Source: Pseudoneurospora amorphoporcata (taxonomy: Eukaryota > Ascomycota > Sordariomycetes > Sordariales > Sordariaceae). From it: a DNA stretch of 30,872 nucleotides. The notes below the pieces were generated by a model, which worked only from the letters and a program-made list of their open reading frames with translations, ran no database searches and was not told where the DNA came from. The stretch lies in assembly GCA_033297205.1 (NCBI GenBank), contig MU859345.1, positions 1-30,872 on the forward strand, written 5' to 3'. Made by a program: the position numbers and the translations under genes. Positions 17,527 to 30,031 of the stretch are shown here, in pieces; within the stretch, counting starts at the first letter, position 1, and every line of letters starts with the position of its first letter.

Positions 17527-20500
17527 GTTTTGATAGTTTCTGTCCGAGCTTGGCGAAGTGAAGAACAGAGATGGAGATCAATCCTTCAGACCAAAAGGGG
17601 AGGGAGGGAGCCAAGGTTCGGGTTATATCATCATGAGAACCTCGACGGCCCGACTGTCTCTGCGAAGACACGGATGATACACTACCATTCCCCAGATCTC
17701 CGCATACCGCTGTTATTCATCACTGGAAGCTTCAAGGAAGGAAGCTCCAATGCTGTGATACTCTGTGCACTGCCATCGTCACTACATGAGAGGGGCGTGT
17801 CTTGGCCCGAGAGATGGCATTCAAAGACGAAGTTGCTGGCCGAAGGACGTGACACTCGATCCGCCTCTCGTCTGTTTGGGGACGGGTTGAGGTTGCAACC
17901 ATTCATCAAGTCACTGACTTGGAACCGCATGTTGAAAGCCACAATGTGCCGTCTCCGTTGGTCGCTTGTGTTCATGACGGTTCCCCAAAACAGAGAAAGC
18001 TTGTACCAGCTTATCGTTCCCATGCCCGTTAGGATAGCTTCCGATGTTAGCGATGTTGTATAGGGCTGTGCAATGCGTCAAGCCTGGCTGCACGGCGGGA
18101 CATGGACGGCGTCTAGGATGGCCATGATTCGCTTTGAGACCATGTGGTTCGGGGCTGTGCCCCTCATCCCGAAGCTTGTTGTGAAGATGTTGACCCTTCA
18201 GCAGCTCATCGGTTGAGCTTGAAGACGCGTCTCTGATTGGCTCCGGTGTTCAGTCCTCATGTTACACCTGCCCTCAATCCATAGGGGACCTGACGAGACC
18301 TCCGCGGTAGGTCGGATTGGCGGGCCCGGCATTTTACGTTACATCAGGTATGTGTCGTCAAGTTGGGAGTTGAGAGCGTCTGTCTGGTAGCTATGGCTTT
18401 TGTTAGCAAACCGCGATGACCCTGGGGAAAAGATGGTGTTTTGCGAGCCATCTCCTGAGCATCGAACCGTTATGAGACAGACTGATATCAAGACATTAAG
18501 TAGTGCTGTTCGGCTAAGACGACCTGATTTTGCATAGTCAAGCATCCAGACATCGAGAGAGCCAGTGAATTGGCCGTCTCCAGTTTCTCGATAACGTTGC
18601 AATTGGGGTGAGGTGACGACGATAGCCCGATACCGTACCGACCGACGGGTTGACCGCACGCGCCGCAGCCATGCATCCAATCCAAGCCAGGTAGTAAGCA
18701 CTGAATCTTCCAGTCGTCCGACATATGCTTCGAACAATGAACGACGAGCCATTCGGTTAACAGTCATAAAAGTGCAATGAGGCCTGCCAACTTGCGGTGA
18801 ACTTAACACCAAGGTCGCAGTGCTTTGCTCATTCAGTCCTGATCCGAAGGGTTGCATAGGTACGAGGACCCGACCAGCAGAGAAAAAGCAACACTATCGA
18901 GGAGCTCCGGCTCACCTGATGAAGCTCTTGGTCGTTATCACAACAAAGGTCCACGGCGCAGCCCGCAAAAGCAACAAGCGCACAACCGAACTGGTGGATC
19001 GTGGCACCGTGGGGTTCTTCCTCAGCCTACTTAGCTTGTTGTGTCTCAGGATCGCGGCCTCTTTTAATGGGGAGACGTTCTAGACCACGGTCAATATATC
19101 TCTTGACAGTCTGGCTACCCCAACCCCTGGTTCCGATGTGGGGGTAGGACACTCACTGACTTTACCTGCGACGTGAGACCAATATCTCCAGATCTCATTA
19201 TCTTATAATACTGCGTTTGATGCCTCTGGGTCATATGAACGAGCGTCTCCGTTCGCCAAAATTGCTAATCTGCCGGGAGGAATTGTCGTTGCACTACCCC
19301 GAGTGACTAACCGTCTCTTCTAGACCCGGAACGCCATCATGCCACTTGGAATATCGTGGGAGTACGTAGGATCATGGAGGAGACATCCGACTTTTTTTTT
19401 TCCTCACGAGTTTAACGTCGCACAACAGCTACCCTCAGCGAATCTCTGGGCGCTCATTGCACGGAATTCGAACCACTAGCGTCGGGGTAAGCTCCGGCGC
19501 AATGGGCTTCTTCTGGCACAAGACTGTAATGGAGGATTTCTGCCCTGCGCCTTTCGCTAGAGGTAGGTCCCCGATAGGGCTGAATGAAAATGTGCCTCCC
19601 GAACATGGGCGTCGCTCAAGCCGACGGAATACGGTGATCAGTCGGTTCGGAACTGACCGATCAATATCCACCGGTAACGTGACGACAAAAAGGTTATGTA
19701 ATCGATACTGAGAGATAATTTGAGATGAGGCTCAAGAGACCCATCTGCTTGGGCGCGGCGTAGGCATCTGGTATATAACCATCACGATGACCCATATCGC
19801 AGGTGCCCCTCTAGACTTAGGTAGCACTTGATGAGCCTGGTACCTGCCTTACTCCAGCGGCTGCCATTGCACTCTTTGCAGGACGGACATGATCAAACCA
19901 AGATGCTCCCGCTCAATCTGCTGTGCACGCCTGGCACAAGGCTTTGATGTCTTGCTCAACCGTGCCGATGTCAAGATCGAGACAAAGGAAAACCCTTGAG
20001 CGCGTACCGCGTACGTACGTGCGTTGGCGGTTCAATTGCGTTGGTTCCTCTTTACTGTTCTGTCTGTTGGCAGCTGTCAAAGACGTTCTTGCGGGAGCTG
20101 GTGCTTCACACAAAGAAGAGCAATCGAGAAGGCGAGCCTGTCGGGTGGGTGGGCGAGACTTGTTATTTTAAAAGGTTGCAGTTAATGAAGTCGATGAACC
20201 ATGAACCACTGATGATGGGTGTTTTGGAAGATGATGTGAAATGAATGACTGGCCGTCGTTGTTTCTTCAAAAAGTTTGGACGACAGCGGGAAACAATGGG
20301 GGGTCTGGGGGGTCTGCCTGGGGGAGCCTAGGGAGATCCTCCGCGCGCTAACAGTGGACAATGGCAAGGGTCTATTTTTGACAGTATCGAGGATGAAATG
20401 AAGACGCCTGTCCAATCAGGTCACCCGTTGGCCACTTCAAGCGCTGAGCCATGGGGCATCGTTTTAGCAGTGCGCTTGTCTGGTCGAATCGCTGAATGAC

Positions 20501-21452
20501 AGAAACACAGTCAGAGAAACAATCGACGAGCGACATCCACTGACTCCCGATTCACCACGCGCTTCTTCAAACAACACCTTGTAAGAAAGCCCCGTCGAAT
20601 CAGTTGTTGGAAGCCATGCACTTTCAATGGCATTCATTCTCAGGACTCTTCATGCGATAGAATCCCTACAAGGCCATCTCATCGTGTTTACTGCCGCCAG
20701 TGGTTGAGGCGCGGGGCGTGGATGATTCGCATCCCGTGTTTCCTTCCCCGGCCCCTGATAGCCGTTGATGTGTTGTTCACACCATTTTGGACCAATTCCA
20801 AATTGCATGACAGACTATGAACGGGATGAATAGTAGTAACATGGTTGTTGGCGACCCGCAATGGCGCATACCTTAACAAACCCTTCCCGGGCCGTCAACA
20901 AACCCATGACCAAGGGGAAGAAAGGTATTGTTGTAGTTTGTATATATCAGACGACGGCCAGTTAGTTTTCCCTTCTCATTGTTTCATAGCCACGTCGCAG
21001 AACAAACTGCCAACGCATTGTTGTTCACTTTCCCTTTCTTTTGTGGTCGGGTTTCCTTTTTCCTATCTCTTTTAAGCGCCTCTGGTCGTCATCTTCCTCC
21101 TCCTCCTTTGCGTTCAGCATTTTCAAAGGGGAGTTCCGGGTTCATCTCTCTTCTTCTTCTTCGACTTTTTCTTCCCCTTTCTCAACAAAACATCAAATAT
21201 TCAAAATAATCCAAGTGTTGTTGCTGGTCAACATCACTGTCTTTTTTTTCTTCTTGATCTCGCTCTCTCGATCTCGAAATCTCGAATCTCCATCTCGGTC
21301 TTGATCTTGATCTCACAAACTCCCTCCTCGATAACTGAAGTGGCTTTGTCGGAGAAAAAGCCCTTCACGACATCAAGCACATATCCATATAATCTCCTAC
21401 TGCCAGCGAACAAATTCCGATTTCCACCACAACTACACGCCAACAAAACAAA
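17527..21452. other. 3.9-kb region without a convincing gene
   Basis: It lies between the start of the Zn2Cys6 gene and the start of the FIG1-like gene, so it holds two promoters. Open frames of 60-195 codons exist on both strands (for example 17476-18063 + and 18339-18857 -). They lack recognisable motifs, splice-joined extensions or biased composition. Small features include a hairpin (CTACCCC...GGGGTAG near 19113-19146) and a palindromic CGCGTACGTACGTGCG near 20008. From about 20980 to 21450 the sequence is CT-rich, as in a long 5' UTR of the FIG1-like gene. A long non-coding RNA or unannotated small protein cannot be excluded. Confidence 0.55.
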
Positions 21453-22513
21453 ATGGGTATCAAAACTACAGTCAAAAACGTAGCCGACTGGTGGATAAAC
21501 TTCCAATATGGGCGTAAGTTCTTTTCAGTCCCCCCCCTTCACCCACGATAAACTACATCATACCTGTAAACAGCACCACTAACAACCTAACACAAACAGC
21601 CGCCTTCAAGTTCATCAAGCTCATCCCCCTAACCTTCATCATCCCCACCGTCCTCTTCCTCATCCTCTCCCTCTCCGGCTGCTTGTCCTCAGCGCCCACC
21701 ATCCCCTCCCTCTACGTCGTCGCCCTCACCTCCTCCTCCAACGGCACCCTCTCCTCAACGCAAGTCCGCCTCGGCTACTTCGGCATGTGCGGCGTGGACG
21801 ACAGCGACGGGACCCGCTCCTGCCTGTCCGCAGCAGGGCACTACTCCCCCTCCTCGCCGACGGACATCGTCACGCTCACCGAGCTGCTCTTTCCCGAGCT
21901 TGTGAACAACAGCAATGCGCGGGGCGCGCTCCCGGAGCTGCAGAACATGGTGCTCACGGGGCTGGACCTGCAGGACCAAATCTTTGGCAAGGTTTTGCTG
22001 ACGGGAGCGGCGCTGTTCGCGCTCGGGCTGGTCATGATGGCCCCCTATAAGTATATGGTCAAGAAACCGCTGGCCAAACTGCCGCTTGATACGCCCCTCA
22101 CAAAAAAACAGATGTTTGTTCGCCGGGCGTGCTACTCGGGCGTTTACGGCGGGCTGATGATTGTCTTTGCGGCGTGCATCGGGACCACGGAGACGGCGGG
22201 AGCGTTGGGCCACGCGACGGCGCATATCAGGGGTTCGAGCATTCTGATGAAGGAGGGCGTGACGCTGCAGGTTCTGCAGTGGATGGCGTTTGGCTTCATG
22301 TTTCTGTTTGTGCTGACCATGCCGGTCGTGTTGTTTGTCAGGCGGGAGAACCCGCTCGATCAGTTCTTGAGCCCGGAGGGGCTGAAGGAGAAGGCATTTG
22401 GGTTTGCCAAGGAGTATGCCATGGATCAGGCGGCGGGGGTGAAGAAGCCGGGGATGACAAAGTTCTTTGGGAGGGCTAAGACGAGGGAGGTTCCTGGTGA
22501 TGATAGGGTCTAA
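21453..22513 (+). CDS. FIG1-like four-helix membrane protein (Ca2+ regulator/membrane fusion family), two exons, 324 aa
   Basis: Exons are 21453-21513 and 21600-22513, joined over an 86-bp intron (GTAAGT...ACAAACAG, with CTAAC branch candidates). The start has context ACAAAATGG. The product has four hydrophobic segments: about 24-46, then around KVLLTGAALFALGLVMM, CYSGVYGGLMIVFAAC and WMAFGFMFLFVLTMPVV. Between the first two lies an extracellular loop with SGC, LYVVAL and YFGMCG (Tyr80-Gly85). The YFGxC motif and four-helix layout match fungal Fig1 proteins, claudin-like components of the low-affinity Ca2+ uptake system that act at mating-cell contact and fusion. A short basic cytoplasmic tail follows the last helix. 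The alternative is a more general PalI/SUR7-type protein. Assignment is by motif and topology, not by alignment. Confidence 0.8.
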
Positions 22514-23084
22514 GTTGGGAGGTTGGGAGTGGAAGGGAAGGGAATGGAAGATCGCGACAGGAGGCATGTGGCTTGCGGTGATCTATTCCATATATCAAGG
22601 CGTTTTGGTTCTTATTTTGCAAGGTATTTAAAGAGATATGCCATGGCAAAGGATGCTCGGGACTGGATTTCGGGAAATATCTGAGAGAGTATAGCACCTT
22701 GGTTAATGGTAAATGGTTTCAAGACCGCCTTCACTGGCGGCACCCTCCAAGTTATTTCTCTGCCAATGTGTAGCAAACAAACAATTACCAGATCACAAAG
22801 TCAGGAGTCAATCAACAGACATTCACATGACGATGCAACGCAACTTCCACAACTTTCAGACACCTCATCAGTCATCCCACACGGCAAGAGACATCCAACT
22901 TAAGCGCGTATACCGGTACATAGGTAGGCACTAGGGATATCATTTCTGTATTTTTTTCTACCCCCGTTACAATTAATCGGGGACTACTGTACTATACTTT
23001 TATCTATCCTGTCCGTCATCTATCTTCCACTTCCCATCTCAACACCCATCCAACTCCCCAGTTTCCAGCAAACGAGACCCAAGT
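22514..23084. other. Intergenic region between convergent FIG1-like gene and LYS4
   Basis: About 570 bp containing the 3' ends of two convergent genes. I see no gene and no repeat of note. Confidence 0.7.
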
Positions 23085-25502
23085 CTAAGCCTCAATCTGG
23101 CTCTTAACCCACTTCTCCAACCCGCCCCTAGCAATAATCTCTTGCACATTCGGCGGCAGCTCACCAACCTTCTGCTCCCACTTCTTGCCATTGGCCTCCT
23201 CAACAACCACCTTGCTGCGTCTCACATCCCACGTCAACTTCCACCCCGTGCGTCTCGTCAACGTCTTCTCGCCAAACTCCTCCCTAAGTCTCTGAACAAG
23301 CTTGGGTACCTCAACGCCCATCAACGCGTTATTGATACTATTCCTCGAGAAAATGTTTCCAAAGGACCCAGACACAACGAGGGGAATTTGTTTGGCGAGA
23401 ATGGCGGTGGCGGCTTGTTCGCGCGAAGAGCCGCAGCCGAAGTTGAAGCCTGTTACCAAGATGTCTCCCGCCTTGGCGATGGAACCGAAGGAAGGGTCGT
23501 AGTTCTCCATGCAGACTTCAGCCATTTTTTCACGAGAAATGTTATCCTGGTAGGTGTATTTGCCGGGGTAGATGCCGTCGGTGTTGATGTTGTCGGCGTC
23601 GCAGAAAATGATTTCGCCCGAGATGGCTTCGGGGAAGCCGGGGAGGATTTCGGTTAGGGATTCTTCGGTTTCTGAAGCAGCAGCAGCAGGCTCGGCAGAT
23701 TCAGTGGAGGACTCGACCTCGGCGGCGGCGATCAAGGACTCGGCCTCAGCGATGATCTTGTCCAAAGCATCCTCAATGGACATGGCCTTGTCTTGCTCAA
23801 CAACTCCGTTGCCCTCGCCAATGATCACCTTCTCGACACCCTCGGGCTTCTGGTACCAGCCGGGCCCAGCAATCTTGCCCTTCAAAGCCGAAGCGGCGAC
23901 GACCTCGGGGGAAGCAAGGTAAGCCTTGGCGTCGGTAGAACCCATGCGGCCCTTGAAGTTACGGTTGGAAGCGCTGATGCCGATCTCACCGGGCTCCAAA
24001 AGACCGGTGCCAAGACCGATGCAAGGGCCACAGCCCGAAGGCAACGGTTCGGCGCCCGCGTCGAGAAGGACTTGCCAGTCGCCAGAGTCTTCGGCTTGCT
24101 TTTGCTCGAGGAGAGAGGCAGCGGCGATATAGAACTTGACGCCCTCAGCGACCTTGGGGATCACGCCGTTGTTGTCCGCGGCGGCGTCCTTGAACACGCG
24201 GGCGGCGGCGGCAATGTCGGAGGCGCGCGAGTTGGTGCACGAGACGAGGTAGGCCTTGTCGAGCTTGAGGTTTTGGGCCTCGAGATCCTTAAGGGGTGTA
24301 GCGATCTTGACCGAGTTGGGGCCGGCGACGAAGGGGGCGAGGGTGGACAGGTTGAGGTAGAGCTGTTTGGCGTAGGTGGCGCCGGGGTCGGCGACGAGGG
24401 GGTTCTCGAGCAGGGCATCGATGTTGGCGTCGGTGAACTTGGCCTTGTCGGCTAGCTCGGGGTGTTCCATGGCGTTGACGGTGGCCTTGGCGCGCATCCA
24501 GGAGGCCAGGACGCTGTCGATGGGGAAGAGACCGGAGAGAGCGCCCCATTCGGTGGTCATGTTGGCGATGGTCAGGCGGTCGTCGACGGGGATGGAGCGC
24601 ATGGTTTCCTCGGCGCCGGTGAACTCGATGGCGTGGTTGAGCACGTCGTCGTTGTTGAAGAGACCGCACAAGGCGACGATCACGTCCTTGCCCGTCACGC
24701 CGGGCGGGAGCAGGCCGGTGAAGGTGACCTTGGCAATGGGTGGGATCTGCCACCATGTCTTGCCCGTGGCCCAGATGGAGGCCGCATCGGTGCGCACCAT
24801 GGGCGTGCCCAAGCAGCCCACACCGCCGTACATGTTGCTGTGCGAGTCGGAGGCGACGGTGACGGTGCCCGGCCACGCGTAGCCCTCCTCGACCATGATC
24901 TGGTGGCCGATGCCGCGGCCGGCAGGGTAGAAGTCGACGCCGTGGGTCTTGGCGAACTCCTCGATCTGGCGGTACTTTTTGAGGTTGGCCTCGCTCTTGT
25001 TCTGAACGTCGTGGTCGAGGGTCATGACGACCTGGCGATTGTCGTGGATCTTGGAGGCGCCGATGGACATGAACTTCATGGCGACGGGCCACGAGTTGTC
25101 GTGGGTCATGCAGTGGTGAGGCTGGAGCGTGACATAGTCGCCCGCCTTGACCTTCTTGCCGGGAGCGAGGCCGACCGAGTAGCGCTGGACAATCTTCTCG
25201 GTCAGGGTCTGGGGGACCGAGGGGACGACCTTGGGGAGGGTTGAAGAGGCCAGGTTCTCGAGCTGCGAGGGGAAGGCATCTTGGAGACGGCGAGAGGTGG
25301 TGCTGTAGTAGGACCCGGCGGCGGCGGCGCGGACACTGCGGACGGAGGCGGTTCTCGAGGCGGCAAGGAATTGACGGGGGGCTCTGCTGGCAGCCACGGC
25401 CAGGGCTCTTCTCTGTAGGTGGGAGGGCGTGTGTGTTAGTCACAATGGTATTGGTAGTGAGTGGTCATGGAGAGAGAGAGAACTTACCACGGGGTGAATC
25501 AT
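23085..25502 (-). CDS. LYS4: Mitochondrial homoaconitase, two exons, 780 aa
   Basis: Exon 1 is 25502-25488 (only five codons, MIHPV) and exon 2 is 25412-23085; the 75-bp intron has GTAAGT...CTACAG ends. Homoaconitase acts in the fungal alpha-aminoadipate route to lysine, interconverting homocitrate or homoaconitate and homoisocitrate in the mitochondrial matrix. The [4Fe-4S] ligands are visible: Cys397 in SCTNSR and Cys466 and Cys469 in SGCGPCIG. The C-terminal swivel domain carries GFNFGCGSSREQA. Substrate-region motifs HHCMTHD and ASDSHSNMYGG are intact. The first 45 residues are rich in Arg, Ala and Ser and lack acidic residues, a good mitochondrial presequence. A Glu/Ala/Ser-rich linker (about 565-615) separates the catalytic and swivel parts. 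Without exon 1 the frame has no ATG, so the tiny exon is needed. Length fits the family. Confidence 0.97.
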
Positions 25503-27252
25503 GATGGACCAGCTATCACGACTTGCAACTGACCATGGCAGCAGAAGTTTGTGTTTTTAGTTTAATAGTGTAAGTGTAACACCAAGGGTGGGCAACGAGG
25601 AATTGGAAATCGAGTCACAGTGACTCGTTAGCGACTGGGGCATAGTCAACAGTGGAGTCCGGGGATACCATGGATGGCCCGGGGTGGCGCCCATCCCGGC
25701 GTGAAAATGTTTTGTGGGGGGCTCCGGCACCGGCCGACTTCAGCACGTTCAGGCACCCGACGTCGAACCGGGGAGGTAATGGGGGCATGGTGGTCCGGGC
25801 TGCGGGATCTGATCAATTACATAAAATGGTAGGGCGCGCTTATCTTATCGCCAATGTTGGCGGATGTGCAACTCGGCGAGGAATCCGAGAACATCGGCAT
25901 TCTGGGCGGTCATCGGCATCTTTCCGCTTCCACTGTGCTGCGGGTGCCAAGCAACTTTGTTCAGGACAACCTTTTTGAACGCCACCACCGTCGTTTGAGA
26001 CTCTCTCTGCATCTGACCAAACAACTAACTAGCATTCCGGTTCTCTTAGTGGAGCCCATTGCCCACTTCAAGTGCCGCTGACCAAGACTGTCAAATTCAC
26101 ATTCACTCGTGGAATCCAAAACAGGAAAAAGGTCATGGTAGGTTACTCGCCTAGGTATGTATACGGAACAAGATTTTGAATGCGTTTGACGTTCCGGGCT
26201 GAGCTGGGTCCCCTTTCCGCGGTTAATCAAAGAAGCACGAGCCAATTGCACAAATCGAGACTGGACGGTGAAAGCGCTGGCGCCGGGAAGTTTAGTACCC
26301 GAGTCCAATAGATGCATATATTCTATTTTGAAATCTCCCCTCAGCTTAGCCATGCAACTCTAATTCAACATTTGGCCAGTCCAAGTTGGCAAACTTTGTT
26401 TGATGAGGTGTCCAGTTGGGAGCCTCTTTTCAGCCTCTTTTTCCATTTTGTCCACTCGGGTGCTCGTTTTCGCTTTTGAGACGAACGCCAAGATGCCAAG
26501 AAGAGCCCCATACCACTACCGTCGCTGTGGTGTGGTGAGAGGTAGTACAAAGGGGAGGCGGTAGAGATACAGTACCAGCGACGATTTATAATGCACCAGG
26601 TACCACGGAGGTAAAGTTTTGTGCATGTGGTACGGCCACGATGCGGGAGTTCCATTGTCACTCGCCTCCAACTTCCATTACTCCAAGCCAAGAACTCGGC
26701 GTCATATTCTCTCTAACAGCACTCAAGAGAACGACTTTCAGCATTGATGATTCCACAATCTCGACAAGCTCCTTCCGAATTCCCGTGTGAGTGAGAGGCA
26801 GGAGCAAGAAGACTACCACCGACGTAAGAAGGAGGGACCCTCACCTATTGCCCTTGAAAGGCAGGCACCAATCCGACAAAAAAAATTGGAGACTTTCCCG
26901 ACCGTTGAGGTTCTCGCGGCCTTTCACTTTCTTTTCCTTTCCACTTCATTTCGCACTTTCTACACTCACTGCCCCTGGGTCTCGATTAGAATACTCATCT
27001 TGGCTCAACCTCTTTACTTACAGATTTATCAAGTACTGGGAACTTGGTTCTTTCCTTCCATTTCCTGGGCCTGATCCGCACCAACTACATAGTCGTGTTT
27101 TTTATCATCGGATCTGACTTCATCCGTTGGACTCTCTTTGCTCTCTACCAGGGTACATCTCCTACACAGATACTCGCACCATCTCTACTACAAAAGTATC
27201 GCACCATCACCACCAACGGCACTCACCAATCCGACAGCATCGACAGCGGTTT
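25503..27252. other. Divergent intergenic region between LYS4 and the second Zn2Cys6 gene
   Basis: About 1.75 kb. The LYS4-proximal part holds the TGACTC palindrome. From about 26880 the sequence turns CT-rich and contains many pyrimidine runs, which suggests a long 5' leader for the transcription factor gene. Open frames on both strands are short and unlike proteins. Confidence 0.6.
25612..25626. promoter_or_regulatory. Palindromic pair of CPC1/GCN4-type TGACTC half sites upstream of LYS4
   Basis: The sequence GAGTCACAGTGACTC is a perfect inverted pair of TGACTC around CAG, about 110-125 bp upstream of the LYS4 start codon. TGACTC is the core of sites bound by the amino-acid-starvation activators Gcn4 (yeast) and CPC1 (Neurospora), which induce lysine biosynthetic genes. 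Position and target fit general amino acid control. Binding is inferred, not shown. Confidence 0.6.
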
Positions 27253-30031
27253 ATGGAACCTATCCAAGACGTGCCCATGGCCCTTCAGCCCTCTGCCTCG
27301 GGGACTCCTCCAGGGGTCTCAACGGCTTCTTCAGGGGCTGATCCATCAGCCCCTCCACAACCAGCTTCAGGGTCTTCCACTCAACCTCCGTCTCATATTC
27401 AAACCCAAGTCCAAACCCCGATCCAGCCTTCATTGGCCCAGACTCCCGTCTCTACAGCAGAATCCCCATGGGAACAGTCTCCTGCCCAGTTGGAGTCTCC
27501 ATGGGACCGAGCTCAAAGTCAGGATCCCTCTCAAGACCCGCCTCCAAGTATTCAATCTCAGCAACAACAACAACTACGCTACGCCAAGTCGCCTCGTATT
27601 CTCGCTTGCCAGCTATGTCAAGGAAGAAAGATCAAATGCAATCGAGTGTTTCCCTGCGACAACTGCAAGAGGGTTGGCCGTCCTGCATAACTCAATCGCC
27701 TTTGCATAAGCATGCTAACCTTGCCTCACAGTCCAATGTCCAGTGCATACCTAGTAAACCGGCACCTCTCAGAAAACGTCGGCCGCCGCACCAAGCGCTC
27801 CAGGAAAAACTGGCTGCCGTGACGGAAAAGATGGAGCAAATGAGGCGCGAAATGGATGCTGCTAAAGCAAGTGGTCAGGGCATTGCTGTTTCCGTCACAC
27901 CGACACCGACCACTTCTGCTTGGAACTCCAAGGGAAACCCGACACTGATCCAGGAGGAGGGCGGTGTTCGTTTCATGGACTCTCTACTGGGCACCGTGTA
28001 CCAAGAGGTATGCCGTCATCTCTTGCGTTTTGGTTTTCAGGCTTACCAACATATTTACAGCTAGGGGAAATAAGAGCAATGGTAGACAAAGAATCCGCTC
28101 TTGATGAAGGTTCACCCGCCTCCCTTGCGCCAGGCGATGGCTCAGAGCTGGTCATCGGCCCCGACACTCCAACCGTGGATGTCATGTCTTTCTGGCCCGA
28201 GCCCGGTCATGTTTGGTCGCTCTGTGACATTTTCTTCCAGAGAGTCAGCCCCTTAATGAAGATTATCCATAAGCCGACGCTGGAGAGATATCTTCCGGAA
28301 GCCTCTAGCGGGCCGTTCGGGCTTCGGTCCAACATGCGAGCCTTGTTCTTCTCCATCTTTGTGATGGCGGTCGTGTCGTTGGATGCAGACGAGTGCATGA
28401 AGCGGCTAGGCTACGACAGGGAGCAGGCTCTTCGGAACTTTTCACAAGGTGCTCGCTTGACATTTTTACGAATGGGCTTCCTCACCACAAACGACCTTAC
28501 TACTCTCCAGGCGTTTACTCTTTACTTGGTATGTCATCCCTTGAGACGCTGTCCTTCCCAATGCTGACAATCACAGACATCGCTCCAAGGCCGATTCAAT
28601 CCTCATGTCACCTGGATTCTGCTTGGCACCGCCATTCGCCTGGCTCGAAAGTTGGGCCTTCACGTTGATGGCAAACGATTAGGGCTACCACCATTCGAAA
28701 CCGAAATGAGAAGGCGGCTTTGGTGGCAGCTTGTCATTCTCGATGCCAAAGCCGCAACGATATCCGGTTTTAAGTCTGCGGCGGTTGTGCGAGACTGGTC
28801 CACCGAGCTTCCCAAAAACCTCGAAGACACCGACATGCATCCCGATGCTAAAGAAGACTTTGTAGAACGCGATGGCCCCACCGAGATGATCTTCTGCCTC
28901 ATGGCCTATAAGGCCACCGACTTCCTCCTCGCCACCGGGCAGGATATCGAAGGTGTATTGATCGCGGCCGACTTCCCAGGCAGCCACGCTCCAGGCTCCG
29001 ACGCCCAACGTCACCGCCGCACCGTCGAACAACTAGCCCTCGAGTTGGCAGCATTTACGGACCGCTATCATTTGCACCCCAGCAACGGCCCGGTGCACGG
29101 CCTGGCTTCCAAGTTCAAGGAGTACTTCATAAAGAAAATCTGCAATGCCAAACCTCAACCCTCTTCCACTTCTAACCAACAAGGCTCCGACGATGTCGAC
29201 CGCGCTTTCAGGTTAGCTATCATTGACCTCGAGCACAACGAACTAAACCTTGTCAACGACGACCCCGCCTTCTTCTGGTTTTCGCGCGTGAACTTCCAGC
29301 CATTCAACTTCGTGTACGTCGTCTCGCAGCTGTGTCAGGTCCATTCCCCGTCGGCCAGTGACGAGAACGTTGAGACAGCAAACGACAAGACCGACCTGAT
29401 CGATCGCGCCTGGCGGCAAATCTCGTGTGTCTACCAACTCAATACTAACTTGTTCGACATGACAAACCGGTTGAACTTCCAATGCGCTCGCAAAGTCCTT
29501 GAAGCTTGGCAGAAAAGGTCCGAAGCGTTGCTTAGGCAGACTGGGACACGGCCACCTGTTCCGTCATACGTCGAAAAACTCGCGAGCATCATCGGCAACG
29601 GTGACATGGTAAGCGGCCGCTCTTTGGCAGCAACAGGAACAGGGAATGGGACAATACCGGCTGCCACAACACGGGCCTCAACGGCAGGAACTGTGTATGC
29701 CGTTGGCAATGACTCGTCGTCGCTTCCGCGTGAGCCTGCTGTTAGTACAGGTCCGGGTGCCACTTCTATCCCCACGACGCATGCGCTGGGCCAAGGGCAA
29801 CCGCAAGAACCTTCGCAGTTCATGGAGGGCATTCTCAACTACATGGATCCAAATGTGGCCTTAGCTGGAAACATGTGGGGAGATGGGGGATTCGAAGATC
29901 AATTCCAGCAGCTTCAGTTGCCGGTGGGCATGATGGAAGATCCGACGACAGGTGCCTTGTACAGCGGTCCACCTTACTTTTATCCGGATACTGAAGGAAG
30001 CAGTGGGGAGCCGTCGAGGGGGGTGTGGTGA
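27253..30031 (+). CDS. Zn2Cys6 fungal-specific transcription factor, four exons, 872 aa
   Basis: Exons are 27253-27672, 27732-28007, 28061-28528 and 28577-30031; all three introns (59, 53 and 48 bp) are phase 0 with GT...AG ends, and the first and third have GCTAAC and GCTGAC branch sites. The first intron interrupts the DNA-binding domain: joining restores the sixth cysteine of a Zn2Cys6 cluster (Cys119, 122, 129, 135, 138 and 145; spacing 2-6-5-2-6). A basic linker and a coiled coil (about 161-186, QALQEKLAAVTEKMEQMRRE) follow, as in dimeric members. The fungal-specific transcription factor domain starts near 285 (LCDIFFQRVSPLMKIIHKPT) and includes KLGLHVDG and MRRRLWWQLVILD. The N-terminal 110 residues are Pro/Gln/Ser-rich and the C-terminal 170 are low in complexity. 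Target genes unknown. Confidence 0.92.

Noticed and set aside
18339..18857. 172-codon minus-strand frame in the gene-poor interval
   Set aside because: No recognisable motif, no neighbouring exons with good splice sites, and composition close to random sequence.
19440..19510. GGTTCGAATTCC-like T-loop sequence on the minus strand
   Set aside because: The flanking bases do not form a T stem, and no acceptor or anticodon stem can be built around it, so it is not a tRNA.
21755..22567. 270-codon minus-strand frame opposite the FIG1-like gene
   Set aside because: Antisense shadow; His/Arg/Gln-rich with no motif, whereas the plus strand has clear membrane helices.
24289..25443. 384-codon minus-strand frame, Arg/His/Pro-rich
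   Set aside because: Alternate-frame shadow of homoaconitase; the composition is typical of a shifted frame in GC-rich coding DNA.
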